Below are positions 45,545-55,449 of a stretch of DNA of 64,000 bases, piece after piece. This DNA comes from Pomphorhynchus laevis. Its lineage: Eukaryota > Acanthocephala > Palaeacanthocephala > Echinorhynchida > Pomphorhynchidae. The stretch lies in assembly GCA_012934845.2 (NCBI GenBank), contig WNNJ02003795.1:1-64000 (forward strand), read 5' to 3'. The notes under the pieces are model-generated. The model searched no databases and had not been told where the DNA came from. It saw nothing but the letters and a program-made list of their open reading frames with translations. A program made the translations under genes and the position numbers. The number at the start of each line of letters is the position of its first letter. Position 1 is the first letter of the stretch.

Positions 45545-46217
45545 AATTAGAAATACTAAAACAACTTCTTTTAAGATATAATTAAGTAAAAGATCATTAT
45601 GTAAATATAAGAAGTTCTTCTAAAGATATTATTTGTTCAATAAATCAATGATTAATTAACAATTATGATAGGTTAAGTTGTATAATAGACAGTTATTGTA
45701 ATACAAAATACTAGAATCGTACAATAAATGTTAATAATAACAATAAAAAATATACATAAACCATAAACTTCATTAATAAATGTATAGATAACATAAATAT
45801 AGCCGGACTTTTAAATAATTCTAAAAGTAAAGAAATAATAGGATCAGATTTAAGTAAATATATTCCTTGAATAAGGTATAAGTTGTTACCGCCAAAAGGT
45901 CGAAACATTTGTAATTATAATAACGAATTAAAAGCAATATGTAACGATAATATTAGAAACATATTAGAGACATAACGCAATTGTAAAAGTCTTAGTTTTG
46001 ATAAAATAAATGAACACATATGTAACCATGATATAGAATACTGTAATATAAAATAATATAATCGGGCAATAAATGTTAATAATAACAATAAAAATATACA
46101 TTAACCATAAACTTCATTAATAAATGTATAGATAACATAAATATAGCCGGACTTTTAAATAATTCTTAAAGTAAAGAAATAATAGGATCAGATTTAAGTA
46201 AATATATTCCTTGAATG
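45545..46217 (+). mobile_element. Permuted-type PLE fragment with internal direct repeat
   Basis: Frames give FINKCIDNINIAGLL, then IRYKLLP, ICNYNNELKAICNDNIRNI and CKSLSFDKINEHICNHDIEY, the segment that precedes the RT fingers in the copy at 48.6 kb. About 150 bp (45721-45871) is repeated at 46067-46216. The fragment is broken and ends where an opposite-strand RT fragment begins. Confidence 0.7.
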
Positions 46218-46221
46218 TATA

Positions 46222-46850
46222 AACTGTTAGCGACATATTTCATGACAATATATGTTTTTTGTAAATTTAAATATGTCATCTTTACGATATAAATTAATAA
46301 TAATTTTAATTGACGTTAATTTAATGTTCATATCTAGATATAAATCTTGTACGTTTTATACGTTTTATTAAGAATGAGGCTCTTTGGATACATGTGATCG
46401 CTTATTGAATAAACATTATTAAAATTAAATACAAATATATCATCAATGTATCGAAACATATATTTCATATATTTATATAGTTTGAATCTATTTTTTACAG
46501 TTATGAGCAAATTTATATTCTATAAAGCTTAAAAATAAGTCAGCCATAATTGGGCTACTATTACATACCAATGGAACACCTTTTATTTGTCTAAATATAG
46601 ATGTCCCTACTTTTAAATAATTTTAATCAAAATATTTAAGGCTTATATTAATTCAATTTTATTAAACATTTATATTTTTGTAGATAAGCGTTATTGTTAT
46701 TAAAACATATATTTGTATATCTATTTATAACACACATGTATATCTGTTTCCGAATATAATATTAATTAATTTTTCTAAAGCTTCTGTAATATCAGCTAAA
46801 TCTAAATTTTTATAGCGCTTTTATGTGATTTTTTATTTATTCCTTTTGTG
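46222..46850 (-). mobile_element. Permuted-type PLE, RT fragment in reverse orientation
   Basis: The minus strand reads ADITEALEKLINIIFGNRYT, then YLKVGTSIFRQIKGVP, SSPIMADLFLSFIEYKFAHN, and near the end LYLDMNIKLTSIKI and LYRKDDIFKF. It covers the RT palm and is truncated on both sides. Its 5' side abuts, within a few bases, the 5' end of the next plus-strand copy at 46857. Confidence 0.75.
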
Positions 46851-47689
46851 AACGTAAGAAAGAAATTCACGAATCATACAATTTAGCAAATTATCATTAA
46901 ATTATTAAATAAACGAACCATACATTAAACTGGTATATTTGAATCGAAACGAATGCATTTAATTTTCACCATATTACCCAGTGTGGTAATTGTTTAAAAT
47001 ACGCAGCTTATGCAGACAATGCAGTACATAACTTTTGGATAACATATTTTGGATTGGGATTTTTTGCTTCCATAGTGTTGGAATGCATAATTTTTTGGAA
47101 GTGGACAATTAAAATGGTTTTGTTCTTATTGTGGGTGCAATCGAAAAGGAAACGAAAAAACTGACAAATTTGTTTACTTTTCAAAACTCGAGAAACGGAT
47201 ATTTTCTGCCAGTTTAAAATTCCGCAAAATATTTTGGTATAAAATACTGGATTTCACGATGCACGTATTTTGATTGTCTTAAGTCTCCGTTGTAGAAAAG
47301 AAAAAATCCAACACGATATTAATTTTCAAGTCGAATTTTATAATTTTAATGATTTTTAGTAATTTTGTTTCCCAAATTTATTAATTGAGAAATTAATAAA
47401 AAACAACTTAACAAAATATTATCTAACATCAAATAATATTTGGATGGATAATACTACATTACTTTTTACAATACTGCATTAGTTCATATTAATTTACAAT
47501 ACTAATTCATATTAAATCATATATGAATTAAATCATGTATTTTAAATCATGTAATAATCATGTTGATTATTCTTCTTACATAACTTAACAAATTGTAAAC
47601 AACTAAACAAGTTATAGGCGCCTAAATTGTCGCCTAGACTATTCCCATTGACCTACTAATATTTTGTTATTTTTTTAGCTTTACTTAAA

Positions 47690-47960
47690 GTTTAACTTTT
47701 CTTAAAGTTACATATTTAGTCGTTTTTGTATATCGTTTTTATATCAGTGACATGTAGATTGCAATATATAGGAAAAACATGATTGTCAAAAACTAGGTTT
47801 AGGCAACACATATAATGTACAGCATAATAGTCAAACTATATTTCATAAACATATGTGATTAATAGGACATGATAAAGCATATTGTAAATGATTTATTTTA
47901 GAGCATATTATTCAAACTATATTATAACTATATTATAATAATCCGGTTAAACGCAAACCG
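47690..47960 (+). pseudogene. PLE GIY-YIG endonuclease domain, upstream of the RT
   Basis: Across frames the segment reads FYISVTCRLQYIGKT, then arginine-histidine positions (RQHI, IFHKHM, LIGHDKAYCK) and FILEHIIQT. These match the order of GIY-YIG nuclease motifs: tyrosine strand, YIGKT, catalytic R/H helix and terminal E. The domain nicks target DNA for element insertion. The inverted copy at about 62650-62900 has the same content. No intact frame remains. Confidence 0.65.
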
Positions 47961-49561
47961 ATGAAGTCATGGTGATAAAAGGAATAGGAAAAATAGAGTT
48001 AAAAATATTAAAAAAGATATGTATATAAATGAACAATTAGAAATATTAAAACAACTACTTTTAAGATATAATTAAGTAAAATATCTTTATGTAAATACAA
48101 GAAGTTTTTCTAAAGATATCATTTGTTCAATAAATCAAAGATTAATTAGCGATTATGATATAGTTGACAATTAATTAACGATTACGAGTATGGCATAGTT
48201 GTATAAAAGACAGTTGTTGTAATACAAAATACTAAAATCGTACAATAAATGTTTATAATAACAATAGAAAATATACATTAACCATAAACTTCATTAATAA
48301 ATGTATAGATAACATAAATATAGCGGGACTTTTAAAACAACTTTTAAGAGATAATAAGCTAAACGATCTTTATGTAAACATAACATTTTTCTAAAGAAAT
48401 AATTTGTTCAATAATTGTATAATAAAAAGTTTTTGTAATTTAAAATACACTTATCAGACCACCAATGTTAATAATAACAATAAAAAATATACATTAATCT
48501 CGTAATATTTTTATATAACTTGGTTATATATTTATAATATTTTATAATATTTTATTTATAATATTTTATATATTTATATATTTTTTATATATTTATACGT
48601 GAATATATTCCTAAAATAAGGTATAAACTCCTACCAGCATTAGGACGAAAAATTTGTAATTATAATAAAGAATTAAAATCAATATGCAACGATAATATTA
48701 GAAACATAATGGAAACAGAATGCAATTGTAAAAGTCTTAGTTTTGATAAAATAAATGAACATATATGTACCCATAATCTAGAATTAATTGAAAATTGTGA
48801 ATTAAGAAAGCTGCTATCAAAAGGGTATAAATATAGATTAAATAATAACAACGACAAAAATAAAATTTACAATTCGTTATATAATAACTTAAGTGATTAC
48901 TTTAGTAGGCTGATTAATAGTCAAAGCTCGAATATATCTAAGATAAAAATTTGGAAAGATTATATATTTGATAAAATTAAAAATAAAATGAAAATAACAA
49001 AATTATAAAAGAAAAGATAAAATTAATAAAGATATGTATAAAGAACTTACTAAATTAAAGGATAACTATATAATAACAACTATTGATAAAGCTAGTAATA
49101 ACTTTGTCTTCATATGCAAAAAGCTTTATTATGATATGCTAATGATAGAGGCTAATTCTAATGATTTAAATGTAAATCCAACATATGAACGTAGTGAGTT
49201 GAGTTAATAAACAATTATTACAAGTCACTGTTCTATAATGGATAACAAGGGTATAAAAATTGAATCAGATAATAAAGCTATACCTATATTATATTGGAAT
49301 CCAAAATTACATAAAAATCTAAAACTTAGGTTCATATGTAGTGCTTTCAAATCTACATTAAAACAACTTTTTACTTACATGAATAAAATAATAAAAGTAA
49401 TTAAAGCACACTTCAAAACATATTGTAGGGGAATCGAAATTTATACTAGTATAAAACACTATTTCAGTATCAATTCTACAAAAGAACTTTTAGAACACAC
49501 AAAAGGAATAAATTTTTTGAATATAAATACTTACTATTTTAAATAGTTGATAATTATCCAT

Positions 49562-49720
49562 AATTGATAAAGAATTATTAGAGCTGGATCATTGAAAAAA
49601 TAATTTTTTTATTGATATTTAGCTAACCTCTGTTAGCATCTATTGGAGATGCTAACAGAGGTTAGCGAAATATCAATAAAACATTTTCCTCTTTTCTTGG
49701 ATCCAACTCCAATAATTCTT
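49562..49720. repeat. Long imperfect hairpin within PLE sequence
   Basis: TTTATTGATATTT, GCTAACCTCTGTTAGCATCT (left arm, ending 49640) pairs almost perfectly with 49646-49680. The match continues more loosely for about 45 bases on each side (GATAAAGAATTATT / AATAATTCTTTAT). The loop is about 5 nt. One arm is PLE coding sequence, so this is an inverted duplication inside the element. Confidence 0.8.
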
Positions 49721-50089
49721 TATATGGATATTATTGAATTAATAGAAATCTTAAATATTTTAATAAATCAGAATTATTTAAAAGTAGGAAGATATATATT
49801 CAGACAAGTAAAATGTGTTCCTATCGGGAAGAAATGTAGCTTAATTGTAGCATACTTATCTTTAAGCTTTATATAATATGAATTTGTTCATAACTGTTTA
49901 AAAAAATCCAAATTTTATAAAGATATAAAATATATATTTCGATATATTAATGATATATGTGTATTTAATTCTAATAATTTTTATTCAATAAGCGAACAAA
50001 TTTATCCAGGTAGCCTCATTCCTAATAAAACCAATATTAAAGATAAAAAAGGTATATATCTAGATATAAACATTACTATGTTCATATCT

Positions 50090-51560
50090 TAATCTCCAGA
50101 TGTGAACGGTTTGGTGCAATGTATAATGTTTTAAATTCAAGAAACTTATTATTTTTATTGAAATATGAATATTTGATAATTGTCGATTCAATTTTCGATC
50201 ATTATAATAATAATCTATAATATAGATTATATATTGAAACGATATCAGCAGCTAGTGTTGTCATCTAATGCCGTTTTGTAAAAATACAAGAATGAAAATA
50301 TGTTAATCGCCAGCTCGTGTAAATTTGCGCATTAAAATTTTGATGTAACCTTTATTGAAATAAAATCTCAATGACTTACATATCTATTGGCATTCGACCT
50401 TTTGCATAAATTTGCACGCTTATGAACTTTCAGTTTAATAGCAATTCTATTCAGCAATGTAATTTAAAGTCGGTCATATAATTGTTAAACTTTATATTTG
50501 AATAAAGAGGATTTAAATATTGCGTTATTGTTTGTAATTTTCTTTGTCGTCTTGCTATAACAATGAATTTCGCGTTTCGTAATACAGAGAATGTATGTTA
50601 TACAGTGAATTAAGTGAATGTAAAACTAATTTAATACTTTTATAGCTTGCGCTTGTTGAGTAGTTGATAACTTATGAATGAGCTATTTAGAATTTATCAA
50701 ATTGGAATATTTGTTTAATGGCAAAAATATTTATTTTTTAATAAATTTAACGAATTAATAAATTTATCATAAATTAACTTAGTAATGTCTAGTGTTTGAA
50801 GATGTCTAGTGTTCGAATATAAATTCTAATTAAACTTTGCAAATTATAATGAAATAAACCTTCACGTTTTTATTTGTTAAAATTACGATAAATATTTATA
50901 AAATGATAGTCAAAAGATTTGAGATATGATATATAATTTAAATAAACAAATCTCCTTATAAATAAACTTATAAATTATTTTATTACAATCCAAATGTTAT
51001 CAATTAGAAATATAAACGTTGAATTTGTACATGTCATTATAAAAATAATTTATCTATTTATAAAAGTTTAAAAAACTGTTTTAATTTATATTATTAAAAT
51101 ATATAAATTATATTATTAAAATTTATTAAAACTTTTGTATTCTAGTTAATAAATCTATTAATTTTTTAATTACTTATTTTTGTTAATAATAGATAAAAAA
51201 CAATTTTATAATTTCTCCAAGCTAAATATTTTTAACAATATAATTTAGTTAATAATATTTTTGACTTTTATATAATGCTGCAATTAACAAATTTGTTAAA
51301 TTGTAATTGTTAACGCTATGTTTACAATAAATTTTATTTTATTAAAATTCAATATGAAACGATTTAAAAAATATTATTGAAAAGAACTATTCCTTCGTAT
51401 TATTATAATTATCACTCTCAATTTTTTATTAATTTAAATTTGATTTATAAATTTCAATACTATAGATTAGCATATATTGAAATAATTCAAATTTGGATAA
51501 CTCTTTTTTATTCTGTACGCTGCTTTCGTCCTATCTATAGACCAACAGCAGTACACTACA
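50090..51560. other. AT-rich non-coding DNA
   Basis: No gene or recognised repeat. Composition is very A+T-rich around 50930-51480. Confidence 0.45.
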
Positions 51561-51569
51561 TTTCAGTAC

Positions 51570-52480
51570 TTTAAGACGGTCTTTGCAAGGGAGCAATTTT
51601 CACTTCGCAACACGTAGCCGTACAACCGGATTCTTGTCTCTTGCATTTTGCTCACGATTGGAGCGACCCCATATCTTTGGAGGATATACATATTTCTAAC
51701 GTGGTCAAATCGCGTTATTCCGCTTATCCATCGCAGCATTTTAGTCTTCATGACCGCTAGGCGTCGTTCCGCTGCCTTGGTTATAGGCCAACACTCTGTG
51801 CGTACATGACCACAGAACGGATGATTGAGCGATAGATCTTTGACTTTAGATTGTCTTTAATTCGACGGTCACATAAATCGCCTGTCGCCGTTCGCCATTT
51901 TGTCCACGCTGAGTTTATTCGTGCCGTGATTGAATGAGTCAGGTTGCAACTTGCCGAAAGTATGATTCCGAGGTACTTGAACTTGTCCGTACGTCTCAAA
52001 TCAATGCCGTTGATGTTGATGGTGCCACTTTCCTGTGGGTCTGTTGTTAGGTATTCGGTCTTATCTATATTAAGTCGTAGTCCGAATTGTGTGAGTCGAT
52101 TATTCCAGACTTTTGTTAAATCCTCCAGGTCTTGTTTGTTGTCCGTCGCCAGCCAATCATTGTCTGCGTATAAAATCGTGTGAGGAATCGGCTTTTGGAA
52201 ATCACTCATTATAGCGTCCATAATTGTGTTGAATAAGGCCAGTGAGAGAGCACTTCCCTGATGGACGCCCACTGATATTCGAAATGGCTGTGACATTACA
52301 GCTGCACTTAAAAAAATGGGTGATGATACTCTGGTAGAGTATCATCACCCATTAGATTAGATGCTCTGGAAATACATGCTGTCGCAGTGTATACCATATT
52401 AATTCATATGGGACACGGTCGAAAGCTTTCTCCAAGTCCAAGAATGCAACGTGGAGTTTTTCGAGTATTGTCTTTTCGAA
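51570..52480 (-). mobile_element. LINE G, RTE-1-like reverse-transcriptase fragment
   Basis: The minus strand encodes FDRVPYELIWYALRQHVFPE, then MSQPFRISVGVHQGSALSLA, HTILYADNDWLATDNKQDLE, INIDKTEYLTTDP and RTDKFKYLGIILSASCNLTH. A C-terminal KMLRWISGITRFDHVRN and YGVAPIVSKMQETRIRLYGY follow after frame breaks near 51780. The catalytic YADD box reads YADN. This differs from the A/B/C family; the GVHQGSALSP-type box and TEYLTTDP are typical of RTE-1/BovB-like elements. The 5' half is missing. Confidence 0.8.
52316..52352. repeat. Perfect hairpin, 17-bp arms, 3-nt loop
   Basis: ATGGGTGATGATACTCT, then GGT, then its exact complement. It interrupts LINE G between the region coding HVFPE and the region coding SVGVHQGS, where family members have a short unpaired linker. 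Confidence 0.85.
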
Positions 52481-53226
52481 TTGCAGAAAATCTTAGTACA
52501 AAATACGTTGACTGTGTGAATTTATCTGATTTGTTTAAATTGAGCAAAATGAGGTAAGATATTGCAAATACGAAACATGACAGCAGTTCTTCCTGATTAC
52601 TTTCAATTTTTATTCTGTATATTATCGAGATATATGTATCTTTTCTAAAAAGAATTAAATTTAGATATTTCATCACGAGAATTATCTTTGCCTCAAAATA
52701 CTTGAATGCTGTACACTTTATGAGGTTAAAGCATTAATTATCTAAACATAATTTAGATTATGAGTCATCAGTCGGAAATGCTATGCTATAAGGTTTATGC
52801 CATATTCTTTGACCCAACATAGTCGTCAATTATAAAGAATCAGCTTAATTATGATTCGGCTATTACATCTAGAGATTAATCTTAATTCTAATATGTTGTA
52901 TCTATTAATCGGTTTATTACAAGTATTTTCATTTTTCAATTTATTGTAAAATATACGGAATGAATTTACATTTTTTACGATCAAACTATAACCAACTCGG
53001 TATAATCAAGGTCAACTTTGTCTACTTGGAAAGCCCGGAGAGAATTGAGATTGCGAAATTGTATTTTAAAAAATTTGCAAAAATCCAAGTGCTTTCCTGA
53101 AATATTTACCAGCAAAAATATAATATGATTTGTAATATTATATGTTGTCAAATATAATTTGTTATATTTGAAGAAACCTACGGATTCTTGTATTATATAT
53201 ATGTGTGTAAAGTATATATTTATTTA

Positions 53227-53312
53227 AAGATAAATTTATGCTTATATTAAATACAATATTTATGTATAAACTAAGATAAATATTGTATTTAATATAAGCA
53301 TAAATTTATCTT
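53227..53312. repeat. Perfect hairpin, 37-bp arms, 12-nt loop
   Basis: The arm 53227-53263 (AAGATAAATTTATGCTTATA through CAATATTTAT) is the exact complement of 53276-53312. The loop is GTATAAACTAAG. It lies about 100 bases past the 3' end of the membrane-protein frame. Confidence 0.85.
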
Positions 53313-53358
53313 ATAAACCTTAAAAATATCAAATAATACTAAATTTGTGACAATTTAA

Positions 53359-53364
53359 TTTATT
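53359..53364 (-). terminator. Poly(A) signal of the membrane-protein gene
   Basis: AATAAA on the minus strand about 52 bases after the stop of the 53416 frame. Confidence 0.5.
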
Positions 53365-53415
53365 TAATTATATCTCAAAACAATAAAATTACGCAATATT
53401 GGAAGAAAAATTTTT

Positions 53416-53888
53416 CTAGTCGGTATGGTTAGATTTTCTATCATGAAAATGATATGCTATTTTGGTCATTATGGCACCACAGAGAAATCCAAGTAAAAAG
53501 AGAGCAATCCCAATTGCTACGTATTTTATTCGATCCATATTCTTTTTGCTTTCATGCGTACTATCTGGTACAGTAAAATCACGTTGTATCGATGAAGTTC
53601 TTTTCTGATTACTAACTCTACCGAATATATTCGTCGACGGCTCCTTGGCAGTACTACGACTTAGCATTTTATCGACGAGAACTGATTTCCTACTATCCAT
53701 AAAATGTGTAGATTTTGTATCGGACGGGAAAACTTTGTGACCGTCATTATCGTTATTGGTGGCGCTAAAATTAGTTTGAGCAGCATCTTTGCTAAATGAA
53801 CTGAGCTTTCTTAATGCAGGTATTTGTTTATCAATTGATTCGGAACGTTCCTTTGACTTTTTATTATCAACGTTGTCTTTTTTGAATA
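53416..53888 (-). CDS. Terminal exon of a single-pass membrane protein
   Basis: An open frame of about 157 codons has no in-frame ATG at its start but is preceded on the minus strand by a T-rich tract and TGTTTAG, a plausible splice acceptor at about 53888. The protein is hydrophilic and serine/lysine-rich (KKDNVDNKKSKERSESIDKQ, KSVLVDKMLSRSTAKEPS). It ends with one membrane segment, YVAIGIALFLLGFLCGAIMT, and a short tail HFHDRKSNHTD. The layout suggests a tail-anchored or type I/II single-pass protein. I do not recognise the family. The frame is intact and an AATAAA follows. Confidence 0.55.
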
Positions 53889-54234
53889 CACTAAACACAA
53901 TGTAATTTAAAAAATATATTTTTGATTAAAGAATTAAGCAAAAGTAAGATTTTTATTACAGAAAATTATGTTATAAAATTATGAACTTTTAATTTTTAAG
54001 GAATCTATAAATTCAAATCGATTATTTTGATTTAATTAAGTTTTTCATCAATTTGAATTTTAGTTTGATTTAATAAACTTATTTAATTTTATTTATTAAA
54101 ATTAATTATTTTTGTTATTCAACTTGTCCTTAATTCTATTCGTTAATTGTAAAATAGTATGATACATGGATAATAAGACTGCTGTTTACAGTTTCTAGTT
54201 TGATATGATTTGATATTTTCTGGTTTGTTCAACT

Positions 54235-54345
54235 GATGACCTCTAATCCTCATTCTGATACATCTTCTATTATTTGTTAGTCAATTCCTAACACTTGATT
54301 TTTATTTAAATATTTTAATTTTAAATGCTGACTTGATAAGTTATT
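54235..54345 (-). repeat. R1 dispersed repeat, partial copy
   Basis: On the minus strand it shows AATTGACTAACAAATAATAG, GATGTATCAGAATGAGG and ATTAGAGGTCATCAGTTG, the distal half of R1. It abuts the PLE GIY-YIG fragment at 54361. Confidence 0.55.
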
Positions 54346-54360
54346 TATTCTAAATTGTTG

Positions 54361-54960
54361 ATAATGATCAAAAAATTGATAGATAAAAACAATAATAATG
54401 GAGTTGTTTATAAAATTTCTTGTTTAAAATGCGACAAATACATGTAGGTCAAACAGGCCAACCATTAGAGACTAGATTAAAACCACACAAATGCATACAC
54501 AAAAAGGGCCTAAGTAGAGCTATTGTAGACCATAGTTTAAATTTAGATCACAATATTGAGTATAGTAATACTGTTGTTTTAGCAGAAGAAACCAATTGTT
54601 TAAATAGAAAAATTCTTGAGGCTTATTGCATTCATAAAAACTATTATTATGACAAATAATAAATCTGACGTAACGTTAACTATTTTGTAAATATGTTGTA
54701 ATAATAAAGATGTTGTAATAATAAAATGTAATAATAAATGTGTTGTAAAAATAAAGATGTTGCCGAATAATAAACCTGACGCAACGTTAAATATTTTGTA
54801 AAGATGTTTAATTATTATTTTTAATATTTTTTTAATTCATTTGGTCGGCTTCATCAATTATCCTCGTGTGAATTCTTTAATCCTAGATGCAGCACTGTAC
54901 ACTACAATCAGCGTAGGTGGACCTCATCAGCAGTGAGCCTACGCCTAATTATTTATTTTG
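54361..54960 (+). mobile_element. Canonical PLE, C-terminal GIY-YIG and 3' end
   Basis: GVVYKISCLKCDKYM then VGQTGQPLETRLKPHK is a GIY-YIG domain with CxxC. It continues RAIVDHSLNLDHNIEYSNT and ETNCLNRKILEAYCIHKNYY, then a stop at 54659. An AT-rich 3' region with repeated GTTGTAATAATAAAG-like units follows. At 54841 TTGGTCGGCTTCATC begins a block shared with 1020-1140. Within it, GCGTAGG and CCTACGC enclose CTCACTGCTGATGAGGTCCA on the minus strand. The element is broken and lacks its RT. Confidence 0.75.
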
Positions 54961-55189
54961 GATAAAAATATTATGGGTATTATTTTTGTTTTATTTCTAA
55001 GCTATTTTGATTCATCCTTTTTATTGCGTTTTGTGTACCTTCAAAAATTGCCGAAATCATGTCAAAAATTCAAACAACAGTGAAAGCAGCTGGTTATCAC
55101 AAATAACAGCAGCACCTGCCCAAAGCAAATGGCGGCGATCGCTTTGAACTTTTATTATATAAGCATGTGCATTTTAACAAATTGCAATT

Positions 55190-55285
55190 TTCTGAGGATT
55201 ATAACAGAAGTTAGCGAAATATTAAAAAAATTCTCTTTTATTTGATCCAGCTTTAATAATTAATTATTTATATAATTATTTGAAT
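55190..55285 (+). mobile_element. Permuted-type PLE, short fragment
   Basis: AACAGAAGTTAGCGAAATAT and TTTGATCCAGCTTTAATAAT match 49653-49715 of the long PLE copy with moderate divergence. It is only about 95 bp long. Confidence 0.55.
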
Positions 55286-55309
55286 TTTTTGGAAGAAGCG
55301 AAACCTGAT

Positions 55310-55445
55310 AGCATAGCAGTTCCTCATGATGACCTCTAATCCTTATTCTGATACATCGTCTGTTATTTATTAGTCAATTCCTAAAAATGACTTTTATTGT
55401 AAATTTCAATTTTTTAAATACTAACGTTATTATTATATATAATAT
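55310..55445 (-). repeat. R1 dispersed repeat, partial copy
   Basis: Minus strand: AATTGACTAATAAATAACAG, ACGATGTATCAGAATAAGG, ATTAGAGGTCATCATGAGG, AACTGCTATGCTATCAGG, the distal R1 half. Confidence 0.6.
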
Positions 55446-55449
55446 TATA

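Larger units (their letters stand above)
46857..50072 (+). mobile_element. Permuted-type (Naiad-like) PLE, longest copy
   Basis: The copy reads GIY-YIG endonuclease first (about 47690-47960), a lysine-rich linker (NPVKRKP, KNIKKDMYINEQLEILKQLL near 48000), then the reverse transcriptase (about 48600-50070). RT landmarks are YIPKIRYKLLPALGRKICNY, TTIDKASNNFVFICKKLYYD, AIPILYWNPKLHKNLKLRFI, YCRGIEIYT, then FRQVKCVPIG and IYPGSLIPNKTNI. Element order GIY-YIG-RT, and the YC-G and DKxSNN motifs, resemble the Naiad/Chlamys PLE clade. It is broken many times and truncated in the RT C-terminus. Its outer 2.7 kb is repeated in reverse at 61005-63751. Confidence 0.7.

Noticed and set aside
47000-47330. 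Possible THAP-type zinc finger (KWFCSYCGCNRKGNEKTDKF)
   Set aside because: Only the first cysteines and a lysine-rich stretch fit; no downstream C-x2-H pair is visible and the region is the 5' part of the PLE copy.
54235-54300. CTGATGACCTC in R1 as a hammerhead core
   Set aside because: No GAAA box or pairing stems are found in any R1 copy.
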